Both the position numbers and the translations under genes were made by a program. A stretch of DNA of 64,000 bases from NCBI GenBank assembly GCA_012959805.1, contig DUCN01000062.1, positions 62,409 through 126,408 on the forward strand, written 5' to 3'. The notes under the pieces are model-generated. The model searched no databases. It saw only the letters and a list, made by a program, of their open reading frames with translations, and was not told where the DNA came from. Source of the stretch: Myxococcales bacterium (lineage in GTDB: Bacteria; Myxococcota_A; UBA9160; UBA4427). Positions 34,368 to 43,289 of the stretch are shown here, piece by piece. The number at the start of each line of letters is the position of its first letter. Position 1 is the stretch's first letter.

Positions 34368-35840
34368 ATGCCGACCATCGAAACTCTCAAGCGCAGACTG
34401 GCCGAGACGCTCCGGGCGAAGAATTTTAAATCCGCGCTAGGCGCGCTTAAGATTCTTGCACGCAAGGAGCCGAAGATCGCCGCGTGGCCTCGTCGAGCGG
34501 CCCGACTCTTTCACGCTACTTCTGATTTCGAGTCTGAGATCGTGTCGCTTCGACGAGCACTCGAACTACAGGTCGATCAAGGGTCGGTGCTCGATGCAAT
34601 CACGAGCTGCAAGGCGATCCTTGCTCTGTCCGCCGATGATCGTCCGGCACTCGAGACCCTCGAACTTCTTTATATGAATGAAGCCTCGACCGATCTCGGG
34701 TCAGCGCTCCGTGGGCCGGGTCATGATGCCCGCACTCCGCGACTCCAGCAGGAACGGTCGAACGACGCACCGCTCGAAGCGCTCTTGTTGACCGATGTCG
34801 TGCCGGGTGCGCGCTCTGTTCAACTCGGGGATGCAGAGCCCGGGAACGTGTCGGAGATTCCGATTGAATCAGTGATGTCGGCTGACGAGGGTGAAATTCC
34901 GGATCTCCGTCTCGATCAGTGGAGCCCAAGCAAGACGTCCGAAGATCTTCGAGCGGCTCAGGCGATGTCCCTGCCAACGCCCGCCGACGTGAAGGAAATT
35001 TTCACTGAAGGCGGGCGGGAGCGCGGTGCCTCATTGCGAAGCGAGTTGGCGAATACGCCCCTCTTTGGCGAACTTGAACCGGCGAGTCTGCATTCGTTGA
35101 TCCGGCGCGTTCGGATCGTCACGCTCGACGCTGGCCAGGTTCTATTCCGTCAGGGAGACGCCGCCAACAGTCTGTATGTGATCGTCGATGGTGCGATTGT
35201 GCCGATTGCGGAAGGAGAGCCACGGAAGAAGCTTGCGGTTCTCGAACGCGGTGAGTTCTTTGGTGAGATCGGTCTCATGACCAAACAGCCTCGCGGTGCG
35301 ACCATCGAGGCGCTGGTGGACACGAAGCTTCTCGCAATCGACCGTCGTGTGTTGTGGGACTTGATCGCGGACGAACCATCGGTCGCGAAGAGTCTTCTGC
35401 GATTCCTTCGCGCTCGACTCGTCGATCGCCAAATTCGGACCAATCTTTTGTTCGCGGCCTTTGCGCACGCGGAACGAAAAGCCGTCGTGCGACAATTCAG
35501 GATTCTCGAGGTTCAGGACGGCGTACGAGTCGTCGAGCAGGGCAAGGTCGCCGAGGGGCTCTTCGTGGTTCTCACCGGCTCGCTCATTCGGTTCGATTCT
35601 AAAGAGGATAAAGAGCTTGGCCAGTACAAGCTCGGAGATGTGTTTGGTGGGCTGTCGCTTCTCGAAGGTCAGGTCGCGACAGCCGATGTTCGCGCCACGG
35701 GAAAATGTTGGCTCGTCGTACTCGGGGAGGGGCGCTTCAGGAGAATTCTTGAAGCGAATCCACGGCTTGGCAGAATCATTCGACGGCTTGCGAAAGAATC
35801 GACGAGCGGAGAGGATCTTCTCGGAGACGCCGAACTTTAG
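34368..35840 (+). CDS. Tandem cyclic-nucleotide-binding domain protein with helical N-terminus
   Basis: Residues 1-110 form helices resembling a TPR-like scaffold (LAETLRAKNFKSALGALKIL), then an Asp/Ser-rich linker. Two CNB-like barrels follow. The first, about 226-345, has LFGELEPASLHSLIRRV, GQVLFRQGDAANSLYVIVDG and LERGEFFGEIGLMTKQPRGA, the canonical phosphate-binding cassette with RGA. The second, about 363-475, carries GLFVVLTGSLIRFD and LGDVFGGLSLLEGQ but lacks a clear RxA, so it may not bind nucleotide. No DNA-binding domain is seen; it is a sensor or scaffold. The start at ATG 34368 follows AAGGAC. The histidine phosphatase gene precedes it. Confidence 0.92.
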   Translation: MPTIETLKRRLAETLRAKNFKSALGALKILARKEPKIAAWPRRAARLFHATSDFESEIVSLRRALELQVDQGSVLDAITSCKAILALSADDRPALETLELLYMNEASTDLGSALRGPGHDARTPRLQQERSNDAPLEALLLTDVVPGARSVQLGDAEPGNVSEIPIESVMSADEGEIPDLRLDQWSPSKTSEDLRAAQAMSLPTPADVKEIFTEGGRERGASLRSELANTPLFGELEPASLHSLIRRVRIVTLDAGQVLFRQGDAANSLYVIVDGAIVPIAEGEPRKKLAVLERGEFFGEIGLMTKQPRGATIEALVDTKLLAIDRRVLWDLIADEPSVAKSLLRFLRARLVDRQIRTNLLFAAFAHAERKAVVRQFRILEVQDGVRVVEQGKVAEGLFVVLTGSLIRFDSKEDKELGQYKLGDVFGGLSLLEGQVATADVRATGKCWLVVLGEGRFRRILEANPRLGRIIRRLAKESTSGEDLLGDAEL

Positions 35841-35865
35841 AAGCCATCTCATAGACCCCACTCGG

Positions 35866-37602
35866 TCAGGGTGATTGAGCCGGCTTCTCGGAGTCTTCCG
35901 GCTTGGCCTCGACTTCATCCAGTTCGGGCTCTTCCTTTGGCTTAGGCAAATAGGGTTCAGCGAGACCGATCTTGACCGGCGTCCCTTTTTGCAAGTTTGT
36001 CGAGGCGTAAAGATTATTCATCACGCCGGTAAACACGAGTTCTAATTCGTTATGCGTCCGGATTGACAAGGCCTGAAGCGTCTCGCTCTGCAGCGCGCGA
36101 GCAATTCGCAGTCGCGTCACAGCCAGTGAGTAGAGCCCCTCTTGATTGAGTGGCCGGAAACTATGCGCGAAGGCCCGCCCTCGGCCCCGATATTTTGTCG
36201 CGGAGCTTGAGAGGCTCAGTACCGAGAGTCGGTAGATAAGTCCATCGTGGGCCACGAAAGTCATCTGATGGGCCAATCTACCAATTCCTGCTGAGGCGGT
36301 TCCCTCGATTCGAATTGCCGGAAGGTTCCCGAGCACGATCTGTCGACGTTCTCGGATGCGAACGCGAACGCCATCGACTTCTTTCTTGATGAACTCGTCG
36401 ACGACCTTGTTGATTTCATCGGTCGTTTCTCCCTGGCCTTCGACGCTGAGTATGGCCTGGGCATCTCGTTCCGGAGAAATCGCCGCGACCGCCTCTTGGG
36501 AATTCATCGTGGTCCAATCCTTGGGGAAGCGAATTGAAAATCCAAGGTCCGGATGAATGAAACGGCCATCTTGAAAGAGGCCGCCGGCGGGATTGTCGCC
36601 GAGGACGAGTCCATCGATCTTGCTGTAGTAGGCGAGGGGTAGATGGTCGGCGACGCCACTCTGACGCTCCCAGGAAATACTCGCTGCGCGATCGCTCGCA
36701 AGCGCGGCACGCTTGGGACTCGTGGGATGTGTCGCCAGGAAATAGGGCAGCCGCGACCAGCCCACTTCGTAGCGTTCGGTCGCATCGAGCTTTCGGAGGA
36801 ATCGCGCGATGCCGGCCGGATCGTAGCCAGCCCTTGCGGCCATGATCTGTCCGCCCCGATCGGCGTCGCTTTCCTGGTCGCGACTGTACGCGGCGATTGC
36901 GCCCGCTCGGAGGTAGCCGATCGAAAACGGATTCAAGCGTCGGGAATAGTCGATGCGCGCCGCCGAATGGCGTTCGGCGGCATGCGTAATTTCGTGGCCG
37001 AGTACGCCGGCCAATTCGTCTTCGGACTCGACGAGGGCAAGCAGCCCTCGAGAGACATAGATCTTGCCGCCCGGAAGCGCGAACGCATTAGGCACGCTCT
37101 GGTCAACGACCTGAAACTCATAGTCGAAGGGTCGCGCGGGTGCATGGCGGAGCAACCGAACGCCAATGTTTCGAACATACTCCAGAAGCTCGGCATCTTT
37201 GATGAGGCCGAGTTCGGCTTCGATCATCTGGCTCTGGTCGTCTCCGACGCGCTGGTCATCGTAAACGGTCTCGAGAATGACCCGACGCTGCTTGGGTTTG
37301 TCTTCGGCTTCGTCGTCGTTTTCGGCCTGATCGCTGGGCTCGCCGTTTTCAGCTTGGCTCGTGGGTTCCTGGGCTTCGTCTCTCAACGTGGAATCATCCG
37401 ATTCATTCTCACCCGCATCTGCTGCGGGCGTGGACGCTTCGCTCGAATCCTCTTCAACCTCGCTGGATCCGACCTTGGAGGGGGCGGCCGTTTCGACCTG
37501 ATCGACTCCGTCGGCCCGGGGAAGCGTCCTCTGCGGCGAATCCGCAGCGCAGGCCCCGAGAAGGAGGACGAGCAAGGCTGTTTTTGAAAGTTTTTCGATC
37601 AC
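35866..37602 (-). CDS. M48-family metallopeptidase, predicted lipoprotein
   Basis: The N-terminus reads as a lipoprotein signal: a short hydrophobic run and the lipobox LLGAC, so the protein is probably tethered in the envelope. A Glu/Ser/Asp-rich linker of about 90 residues follows. The M48 domain has PNAFALPGGKIYVSRGLL, the zinc motif HEITH (about residue 200) and the third ligand in DQESDADRGG. The C-terminal 250 residues include a surface module around GFSIRFPKDW and a short region with VFTGVMNNLYASTNLQKG. This resembles BepA/LoiP-type quality control of outer-membrane proteins, but the substrate is unknown. I chose GTG 37602 (578 aa), which puts the signal sequence at the N-terminus. Confidence 0.92.
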   Translation of the reverse strand: MIEKLSKTALLVLLLGACAADSPQRTLPRADGVDQVETAAPSKVGSSEVEEDSSEASTPAADAGENESDDSTLRDEAQEPTSQAENGEPSDQAENDDEAEDKPKQRRVILETVYDDQRVGDDQSQMIEAELGLIKDAELLEYVRNIGVRLLRHAPARPFDYEFQVVDQSVPNAFALPGGKIYVSRGLLALVESEDELAGVLGHEITHAAERHSAARIDYSRRLNPFSIGYLRAGAIAAYSRDQESDADRGGQIMAARAGYDPAGIARFLRKLDATERYEVGWSRLPYFLATHPTSPKRAALASDRAASISWERQSGVADHLPLAYYSKIDGLVLGDNPAGGLFQDGRFIHPDLGFSIRFPKDWTTMNSQEAVAAISPERDAQAILSVEGQGETTDEINKVVDEFIKKEVDGVRVRIRERRQIVLGNLPAIRIEGTASAGIGRLAHQMTFVAHDGLIYRLSVLSLSSSATKYRGRGRAFAHSFRPLNQEGLYSLAVTRLRIARALQSETLQALSIRTHNELELVFTGVMNNLYASTNLQKGTPVKIGLAEPYLPKPKEEPELDEVEAKPEDSEKPAQSP

Positions 37603-37735
37603 GGTTTGCGCTCTTCCTTGGGCGGATCGATTGTCGAGTCTATCATCCGCCACGGTGCATGGCCGCAGTCGGGGAAAGCGAGAGCGCCCTGGCAGAGACA
37701 TTCGGTTGGTGAATGGAAGGATCGATCGATCGCAG

Positions 37736-39406
37736 ATGAGTGAATGGACACTTCAAAAGAATGCACGGTTTCCGGGCGTTCCCGGGCCAGTCGTCGTTTG
37801 TGTCATGGATGGCGTTGGTCGTGGTCGGCAGGACGAATCAGATGCGGTTTGGCTCGCGCGAACACCCACGCTCGATCGCCTCGCACTGTCCGCTCCCTCT
37901 CGTGAGTTGATTGCCCATGGCCGGGCCGTCGGGATGCCGAGCGATGACGATATGGGCAACAGCGAAGTCGGGCATAACGCAATTGGTGCCGGTCGCATCT
38001 TCGACCAGGGCGCAAAACTGGTCGCCCACGCGATCGCGGATGGGTCGCTTTTTGAGGGGAAGCAAGCGGGAACCTGGCAGGCGATGACCGAGCATGTTCG
38101 CTCTCGCCATTCGACGCTTCATTTTCTAGGGCTGCTGTCTGACGGAAATGTTCATAGCCACATCGATCATCTATTCGCGATGCTTCGGCGCTGTGATCAA
38201 GAATCGATCGAGCGTGTCCGGATCCATTGTCTGCTCGATGGCCGAGATGTTTCGGAGACCAGCGCGCTCGACTATGTCGACGCTCTCGAAGAGCTTCTCG
38301 AGACGATTTCGAGTCGACCGAATCGGGATTACCGGATCGCGTCGGGTGGCGGTCGCATGACGACCACGATGGATCGCTACGAAGCGGATTGGTCGATCGT
38401 CGAGCGGGGCTGGCGCACACATGTCCGTGGCGAAGCGCGGAACTTCACGTCGTGTCGGCTTGCCATTGAGACTTTTCGCGAGGAATCCCCGGGAATCGGA
38501 GATCAGGTACTGCCCGAATTCGTCATCGTGAGTGGTGATACCGAGCCGGTGGGCCGAATCCTTGATGGCGATGCGGTCGTCTTCTTCAACTTTCGCGGGG
38601 ATCGCGCAATCGAGATGAGTGTCGCCTTCGAGGAAGAGGTGTTCTCGAAATTCGATCGCGGTGCTTGTCCCGACGTGTTCTATGCGGGGATGATGGAATA
38701 CGACGGAGACCTTCGGCTGCCTTCGAACTATCTGGTGACGCCACCGGCAATCGATCGAACGTTAGGTGAGTACCTGGCACGAGCGGGGCTTCGGCAGCTT
38801 GCGATCAGTGAGACCCAGAAATTCGGTCATGTCACCTATTTTTGGAATGGCAATCGAAGCGGTGCGTTCGATGAAGATGTCGAAAATTATGTTGAGATTC
38901 CCTCGGACACGAGGCCGTTTGAAGAACGTCCCTGGATGAAGGCTGCGGAGATTACGGATCGGCTGATCGATGAGTTGCAAGGCGGCCAATATCGACATGC
39001 TCGGGTCAACTACGCGAATGGCGATATGGTTGGACATACCGGGCATCACGGTGCTGCGATTCAAGCGGTTGAAGCCGTCGACTTGCAAATTGCGCGTCTG
39101 CTCCCGATCATCCAAGGGCTCGGCGGTGCGCTCATCGTCACAGCCGATCATGGCAACGCGGATTGCATGGTTGAGATCGACAAGAAAACCGATGCACCGA
39201 TCGTGGATGCGCGTGGGCGGATCAAGCCGAAGACGAGTCATACGCTGAACCCGGTGCCCCTGCATATCTATGCGCCGGGTGTCGACTTCAAGCTGCACGA
39301 GCGAAACCGAAAGGTCGGGCTTGCGAATCTGGCGAGTACGATTCTTCAACTCATGGGACTCGAATCGCCAGAGGATTACGAAGACGGATTGATCGACGTT
39401 TCCTAG
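37736..39406 (+). CDS. gpmI: 2,3-bisphosphoglycerate-independent phosphoglycerate mutase
   Basis: Interconverts 3- and 2-phosphoglycerate in glycolysis and gluconeogenesis using two Mn ions and a phosphoserine intermediate. The alkaline-phosphatase-like fold shows VVVCVMDGVGRG (metal Asp), GNSEVGHNAIGAG (Ser about 76), HCLLDGRDVSETSALDYVD, FFNFRGDRA, NGDMVGHTG and ALIVTADHGNAD. At 556 aa it is full length. The start was set at ATG 37736; the longer ORF adds 35 residues. It is divergent from the M48 gene. It is the only glycolytic gene in the window. Confidence 0.97.
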   Translation: MSEWTLQKNARFPGVPGPVVVCVMDGVGRGRQDESDAVWLARTPTLDRLALSAPSRELIAHGRAVGMPSDDDMGNSEVGHNAIGAGRIFDQGAKLVAHAIADGSLFEGKQAGTWQAMTEHVRSRHSTLHFLGLLSDGNVHSHIDHLFAMLRRCDQESIERVRIHCLLDGRDVSETSALDYVDALEELLETISSRPNRDYRIASGGGRMTTTMDRYEADWSIVERGWRTHVRGEARNFTSCRLAIETFREESPGIGDQVLPEFVIVSGDTEPVGRILDGDAVVFFNFRGDRAIEMSVAFEEEVFSKFDRGACPDVFYAGMMEYDGDLRLPSNYLVTPPAIDRTLGEYLARAGLRQLAISETQKFGHVTYFWNGNRSGAFDEDVENYVEIPSDTRPFEERPWMKAAEITDRLIDELQGGQYRHARVNYANGDMVGHTGHHGAAIQAVEAVDLQIARLLPIIQGLGGALIVTADHGNADCMVEIDKKTDAPIVDARGRIKPKTSHTLNPVPLHIYAPGVDFKLHERNRKVGLANLASTILQLMGLESPEDYEDGLIDVS

Positions 39407-39429
39407 ATTCAGTCTCCGGCCTGGAGCGA

Positions 39430-39941
39430 ATCTCCGGGTGATGGGTTGCGCGTCGGTACTCGAACGAGCCTGCGATTTTTCGATCAATCGGATCAGCTGG
39501 CGTTCTTCCTCCCCGTCGAGAACGCCCTTGAGATGCCCGACGAAGCCTCTCATTCCATTGCGGTATTCGACCAGCGCTTCAAAGGCAATCGGCGTGGCTT
39601 CGAGGATGACTGAGCGGCGATCTTCGAGATTAGGGAGGCGTTTCACGAGACTTCGCGCTTCGAGCTTCGAGCCGATCGACGATTGCCGCCATTGTGCTTC
39701 GCGGGAGACCGAGATCTGCGACGAGAGTCTGGACGCTGGTGGAGCCGGAGGCCGTGAGTAATGCGATGAGATCCTGCTCGCGGCCCCTGGCTGGGCTGTC
39801 TGGACACGGCGTGCGCAATGGTTGAGTCGGGGCGGGGGAGGGGCTGGCTTCGGCGAGAAGGGTCGGAGCGGAGCGACACAATGTTGTGAAAAAGAGACCG
39901 CGTGAGAGATTGGGAGGCGACTTGGCTGGGGGCTGCGACAC
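39430..39941 (-). pseudogene. MarR-family regulator broken by a 7-bp duplication
   Basis: One minus-strand frame encodes LIALLTASGSTSVQTLVADL and GLPRSTMAAIVDRLEARS; the next frame continues LVKRLPNLEDRRSVILEATP and AFEALVEYRNGMRGFVGHL, ending near LIRLIEKSQARS. At the junction TTCGAGC occurs twice (39659-39672). Removing one copy gives VDRLEARSLVKRLPNLEDRRS, an ideal MarR winged-helix sequence with the DRR turn. The downstream frame has no stop before gpmI, so the 3' end is also damaged. No regulator can be produced from this sequence. Confidence 0.7.
39659..39672 (-). repeat. 7-bp tandem duplication in the MarR relic
   Basis: TTCGAGC TTCGAGC (plus-strand reading), exact. One copy too many explains the frameshift in the MarR relic. 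Confidence 0.85.
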
Positions 39942-40306
39942 GCATTGGTTTCTACATCCGGGATGTCTCGGCTGTCATCAATTTCGTGGTGTTGATGGAC
40001 GGGCACTTTATCTGCGTGCGAAGGATGGCGAACGAATGGGCGGACACGCGCTACGACTAGAGCGCTACGCGGCCATCGTCTGGAAACGATTCATATTCGA
40101 TCGATTTGAGGCCGCGCAGGAAGTTGGGGAGTCTTCGATTGGGTTCGATTCAGACGTGGCCTAGGGTCTGTATGATCTGATCGTCGCTGAGAAACCGCAG
40201 CGCGAAGCCGAATCGTGGATCCATCTGGACTCGGACGGAGGTTTTGAGTGATGTCATTCTACGTGCGCGGCAAAACGTCGCGCCGAATAAATTATGGAAG
40301 ATCCTG
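39942..40306. other. Stretch without a supportable gene upstream of the CoA transferase
   Basis: The plus-strand frame 39902-40060 translates as a 52-residue peptide (DWEATWLGAATRIGFYIRDV and on) that looks faintly coding, and the minus strand has another fragment, MDPRFGFALRFLSDDQII. Neither has a recognisable family or initiation signal, and they may be debris of the same decay as the MarR relic. GGAAGAT at about 40295 serves the next gene. Confidence 0.4.
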
Positions 40307-41542
40307 ATGTCAAATTTGCGACCACAGCCCCTCGCCGGCGTACGAGTGATCGAAAGCTCGATGTTAGGCCCGGCCGGCATTACGACACATCTGGCCGACC
40401 TTGGAGCCGAGGTCATCAAGGTTGAACCGCCGGCCGGTGACTATATTCGCCAGATGACCTGGCCGATCGTCGAAGGCGTTTCGCTGATGCATCTGCATCT
40501 GAATCGAGGGAAAAAAAGTCTGGTTCTCGATCTCAAGAATGCCGGGGCCGTCGGCGTCTACAAAGAATTGGTCAAGACGGCGGATTGTGTCGTGGAGGCG
40601 ATGCGTCCAGGTTCGCTTGCCAAGCGTGGGCTTGGCTATGACGATTTGAAGTCGCTCAATCGGAAGATCGTCTTCTGCAATCTTTCGGGATACGGCATGA
40701 CCGGTCCGTATCAGAAGCTTCCGGCGCACGGGATCGCGTTCGATACATGGGCCGGTGTGGTCAATCCCGCATACGATGACGAGGGCTTCTGTTATATCCC
40801 GGAGCATGCGTCGATCGGAATTCATGCGGGCCCCATCTTTGGTGCTTTTGGAATTTTGGCCGCGATCATTCGCGCACGCGAAACGGGGGAGGGATCTTTT
40901 CTCGAGCTTGGCCAAGGCGATGCCGCCGCGTATATGGACTGGTATCGTTCTGAATCCCATCTTGCCTATCGCCGGCCCGAAGATGTCGTGACTGGAAACG
41001 CGGCGGACGATTTCGAGCGCCGTGCCGTTGGTACCAAGGGCATGAAGGAAGGTGTTCGCTATCAGATGTACGACGCAAAGGATGGCGCGGTCTTGATCAT
41101 GTGTTCGGAACGAGTGTTCTGGAAGAACTTTTGTGAAGCCGTCGATCGGTTGGACCTCTTTGAGAGATGGCCGGGTTCGAAATTTGCTGACCATGCGCGG
41201 AATAACCGTGAGCTCCAGGCCATTCTCCGAGAGATTTTCAAGACGAAGACCTGCAATCAATGGCTGGATCTCGGGAACGAAAAAAACTTTCCAATGGCGC
41301 CCGTCAATACGCCGGAGAACATTATCGACGATCCGCAGTTCAAGGCTCGGTTTCCGCTCTATCCCCATGCGGAACATGGCGCGGATATGCTGCCCTTTCC
41401 GGTTCGCTTTCGAGACGAAGCGCTGGTCCCACCATCGAAGGCGCCCGAGGTCGGGGAACAGAGTACGCAGGTCCTGCGAGACCTTCTTGGCTATGACGAC
41501 GCTCGTATAGAAGGGCTGAAGGAAGAAGGCGTCTTTGGCTGA
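40307..41542 (+). CDS. CaiB/BaiF-type (family III) CoA transferase
   Basis: Family III CoA transferases move CoA between carboxylic acids. The 411-aa protein carries LAGVRVIESSMLGPAGITTH with LGAEVIKVEPPAGDY, the CoA-binding start of the family, SLVLDLKN, and the C-terminal end APEVGEQSTQVLRDLLGYDD. In the helix where the catalytic Asp usually sits (compare the YDIAGIMGAW of the fused transferase later in the window), this one reads IHAGPIFGAF, with His in that place by my alignment. The start is at ATG 40307 after GGAAGAT. Its stop overlaps the next gene by eight bases. Confidence 0.94.
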   Translation: MSNLRPQPLAGVRVIESSMLGPAGITTHLADLGAEVIKVEPPAGDYIRQMTWPIVEGVSLMHLHLNRGKKSLVLDLKNAGAVGVYKELVKTADCVVEAMRPGSLAKRGLGYDDLKSLNRKIVFCNLSGYGMTGPYQKLPAHGIAFDTWAGVVNPAYDDEGFCYIPEHASIGIHAGPIFGAFGILAAIIRARETGEGSFLELGQGDAAAYMDWYRSESHLAYRRPEDVVTGNAADDFERRAVGTKGMKEGVRYQMYDAKDGAVLIMCSERVFWKNFCEAVDRLDLFERWPGSKFADHARNNRELQAILREIFKTKTCNQWLDLGNEKNFPMAPVNTPENIIDDPQFKARFPLYPHAEHGADMLPFPVRFRDEALVPPSKAPEVGEQSTQVLRDLLGYDDARIEGLKEEGVFG

Positions 41543-42116
41543 GGCGCTTGTGCAGGTCTTGTCGGAGCTCGTCGAGCTCCATCACGAAATCGATCGCGCG
41601 GTCGAGACCCTCGAAACGAAACACGTCTCACGTCTTCAGTGTCGACGGGGTTGTTCGGCATGTTGTCTGGACGACCTCTCCGCGACACGCCTTGAAGCGG
41701 AACATATTCGGCGCAACCATTCCGTCTTGCTCGAGTCCTCGGCGCCTCACGCGACAGGTGCCTGTGCGTTTCTCGACGCGGAGGGCGCTTGCCGAATCTA
41801 CGAAAGTCGACCGGTGATCTGTCGATCCCAGGGCTTGCCGCTGCGGATTCTTTTCGAGAATGAACTGCAGGAGATCGAGGAGCAGCGGGATATTTGTTCG
41901 CTGAATGAAGCGGGCGGGCCGCCTGTGGAGTCGCTGGAGGAGGAGGATTGTTGGCTCGTTGGGCCCCACGAGCTGCGGGTTCAGCGCTTGGACGACCAGG
42001 CCTTCGGTGAGGATGCGCTTCTCGGGTCCGCGGGCGGCGAGGTCGATGACGGGAGCGGTCGAATCCCGCTACGAGCGTTGTTTGTGCGAGATTGCGGCCG
42101 ATCGGAAGAACAGTGA
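41535..42116 (+). CDS. YkgJ-like cysteine-cluster protein
   Basis: Members of this family bind zinc or iron through a cysteine cluster. Here QCRRGCSACCLDDLSA gives the CxxxCxxCC core, with additional cysteines in GACAFLDAEGACRIYESRP and VICRSQGLPLR, the usual YkgJ arrangement. About 193 aa, acidic at the C-terminus. TTG 41535 overlaps the end of the CoA transferase; GTG 41550 is an alternative start. The function of the family is unclear; a role in metal-cluster handling is only inferred. The overlap suggests co-translation with the transferase. Confidence 0.85.
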   Translation: MAEALVQVLSELVELHHEIDRAVETLETKHVSRLQCRRGCSACCLDDLSATRLEAEHIRRNHSVLLESSAPHATGACAFLDAEGACRIYESRPVICRSQGLPLRILFENELQEIEEQRDICSLNEAGGPPVESLEEEDCWLVGPHELRVQRLDDQAFGEDALLGSAGGEVDDGSGRIPLRALFVRDCGRSEEQ

Positions 42117-42138
42117 GATTGACGGCGGTGAGATCGGC

Positions 42139-42409
42139 CTAACGGATCGGGCTTGGCTTCAACAGCATCTCGTGGATCTGTTCAGAAGTGAGTCCAGCGG
42201 CCTCATCGGCATTTCTTTCCGGCCTCAATATGATCTCTTCGATCGTCGGCTCGAGGATTCGATATCGGAGGGACCCTTCGAGGACGTGGATGCGACCCCA
42301 GACCCCGCGTTTGGTTGTATGACTGCGCAGTAGTTCGACCGGGACCGGTTTTGTTCGTGAACTCCTTCGCTCGCTGGTAGGTGACCATGTTGAGTGGCAA
42401 CTCCTTCAC
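42139..42409 (-). pseudogene. DUF1971 (TehB-associated) relic
   Basis: The minus strand encodes VKELPLNMVTYQRAKEFTNKT, then after one extra G in ACCGGTCCC it continues PVELLRSHTTKRGVWGRIHV and LEGSLRYRILEP, the DUF1971 core. Dropping that G gives NKTVPVELLRSHTTK. The tail beyond EEIILRP is unlike the family and stops at 42139-42141, so the conserved HxV end is lost. Its GTG overlaps the doxX stop (GTGA), so the original was a doxX-DUF1971 operon. Confidence 0.6.
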
Positions 42410-42792
42410 GAGCTGGGGCGCGTTGCCCAATAGGTCCAGGCGATGAAGAGGAATTGAATAGGAAGTCGGAAATAGAGCGAACCGGGCGACACATCTGCGA
42501 AGAGGTCGGAATTGAGCGCCATGTGAAGGTTCGCCGGGAAGACCGCGATGAGCAGAGCGATCAGGCCCCAGCCCGAAAGGCTTCTCGCTCTGGGCACCAG
42601 GACTCCGATTCCGCCGAGGATTTCAAAAACGCCACTCAGCACGACGAGCGCATCATGGGCTGGGAGATAGGGCGGCATGATGGCGACGTAGAATTCCGGA
42701 TTGACGAAATGGTTGACGCCAGCGGCCACGAATACGAAAGCCAATGCAATCAGCGCGAATCGTTTCGGTATTGAGTCGGGAAAATCGAACAT
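42406..42792 (-). CDS. DoxX-like membrane protein
   Basis: A 128-aa protein with four predicted membrane helices: FALIALAFVFVAAGVNHFV, ALVVLSGVFEILGGIGVLV, GWGLIALLIAVFPANLHMAL and PIQFLFIAWTYWA. The GVFEILGGIGVLVP motif is the DoxX-family Glu-containing helix. These proteins are thought to sit with redox or thiol systems in the membrane; a specific role cannot be stated. A cupin lies upstream and a broken DUF1971 gene overlaps its stop. Confidence 0.9.
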   Translation of the reverse strand: MFDFPDSIPKRFALIALAFVFVAAGVNHFVNPEFYVAIMPPYLPAHDALVVLSGVFEILGGIGVLVPRARSLSGWGLIALLIAVFPANLHMALNSDLFADVSPGSLYFRLPIQFLFIAWTYWATRPSS

Positions 42793-42866
42793 TGGATAAA
42801 TGATTCCTTCTCGGGTTTCATGCCGGGATCTGCGGCGACATCCCGTTCGGGGCCGCCGTCATGCCG

Positions 42867-43184
42867 TCATGGTTTTGGGGCAAACCAGAATTCGATCTCT
42901 GCCGTCTCGGTTTCGAATCGAGCAGAATGTTTCTGGCCAGCGAAGACATGGTACCAATCGCCGGTCCCGAATCGCGATTCGACACCATCAAGGGTGAGGT
43001 AGAGCTCGCCCTTCGTAATCACACCGTGGTTGTCGGTGTCGTGCTGATGACTCGCGATCGAAGTTCCGGGCGGGTACGAGGCGAAGAGAATCTCGCATCT
43101 ATCCGCGGCGAGCCGCATGGCCTCGAACGGACCTTCGAATTTTGGGAGACTGCGAATTCGTTCGGGGAACGTCTTCGACTTCAT
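42867..43184 (-). CDS. Small single-domain cupin
   Basis: A 105-aa beta-barrel of the RmlC-like cupin superfamily. The metal-binding motif is visible as SIASHQHDTDNHGVITKGEL (HxHx(n)E-like) with a second His in YHVFAGQKHSARFE. It is probably a metal-dependent sensor or enzyme whose substrate is unknown. The start was placed at ATG 43184, with GGAG five bases upstream. It lies between GrpB and DoxX genes on the same strand and may be co-transcribed. Confidence 0.85.
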   Translation of the reverse strand: MKSKTFPERIRSLPKFEGPFEAMRLAADRCEILFASYPPGTSIASHQHDTDNHGVITKGELYLTLDGVESRFGTGDWYHVFAGQKHSARFETETAEIEFWFAPKP

Positions 43185-43289
43185 CAGCACTCCAGTCGTG
43201 GGATCGAGCGGGGTTTGTGTGGCGAAGTGGTCAGTCTATCAGAGGGAAAGGCGGGCTTGTGGTTTCCCGAGGTCGCCGCGAATCGATGC

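Noticed and set aside
34064-34429. 121-aa ORF upstream of the double CNBD gene
   Set aside because: No family match, poor start and an Arg-rich shadow-like composition; it overlaps the well-supported start at 34368.
38762-40006. 414-aa minus-strand ORF
   Set aside because: Most of it is antisense to gpmI; only its upstream part is meaningful, as the second frame of the MarR relic.
40364-41377. 337-aa minus-strand ORF
   Set aside because: A shadow of the CoA transferase on the plus strand; no family character, and the plus-strand protein has all family motifs.
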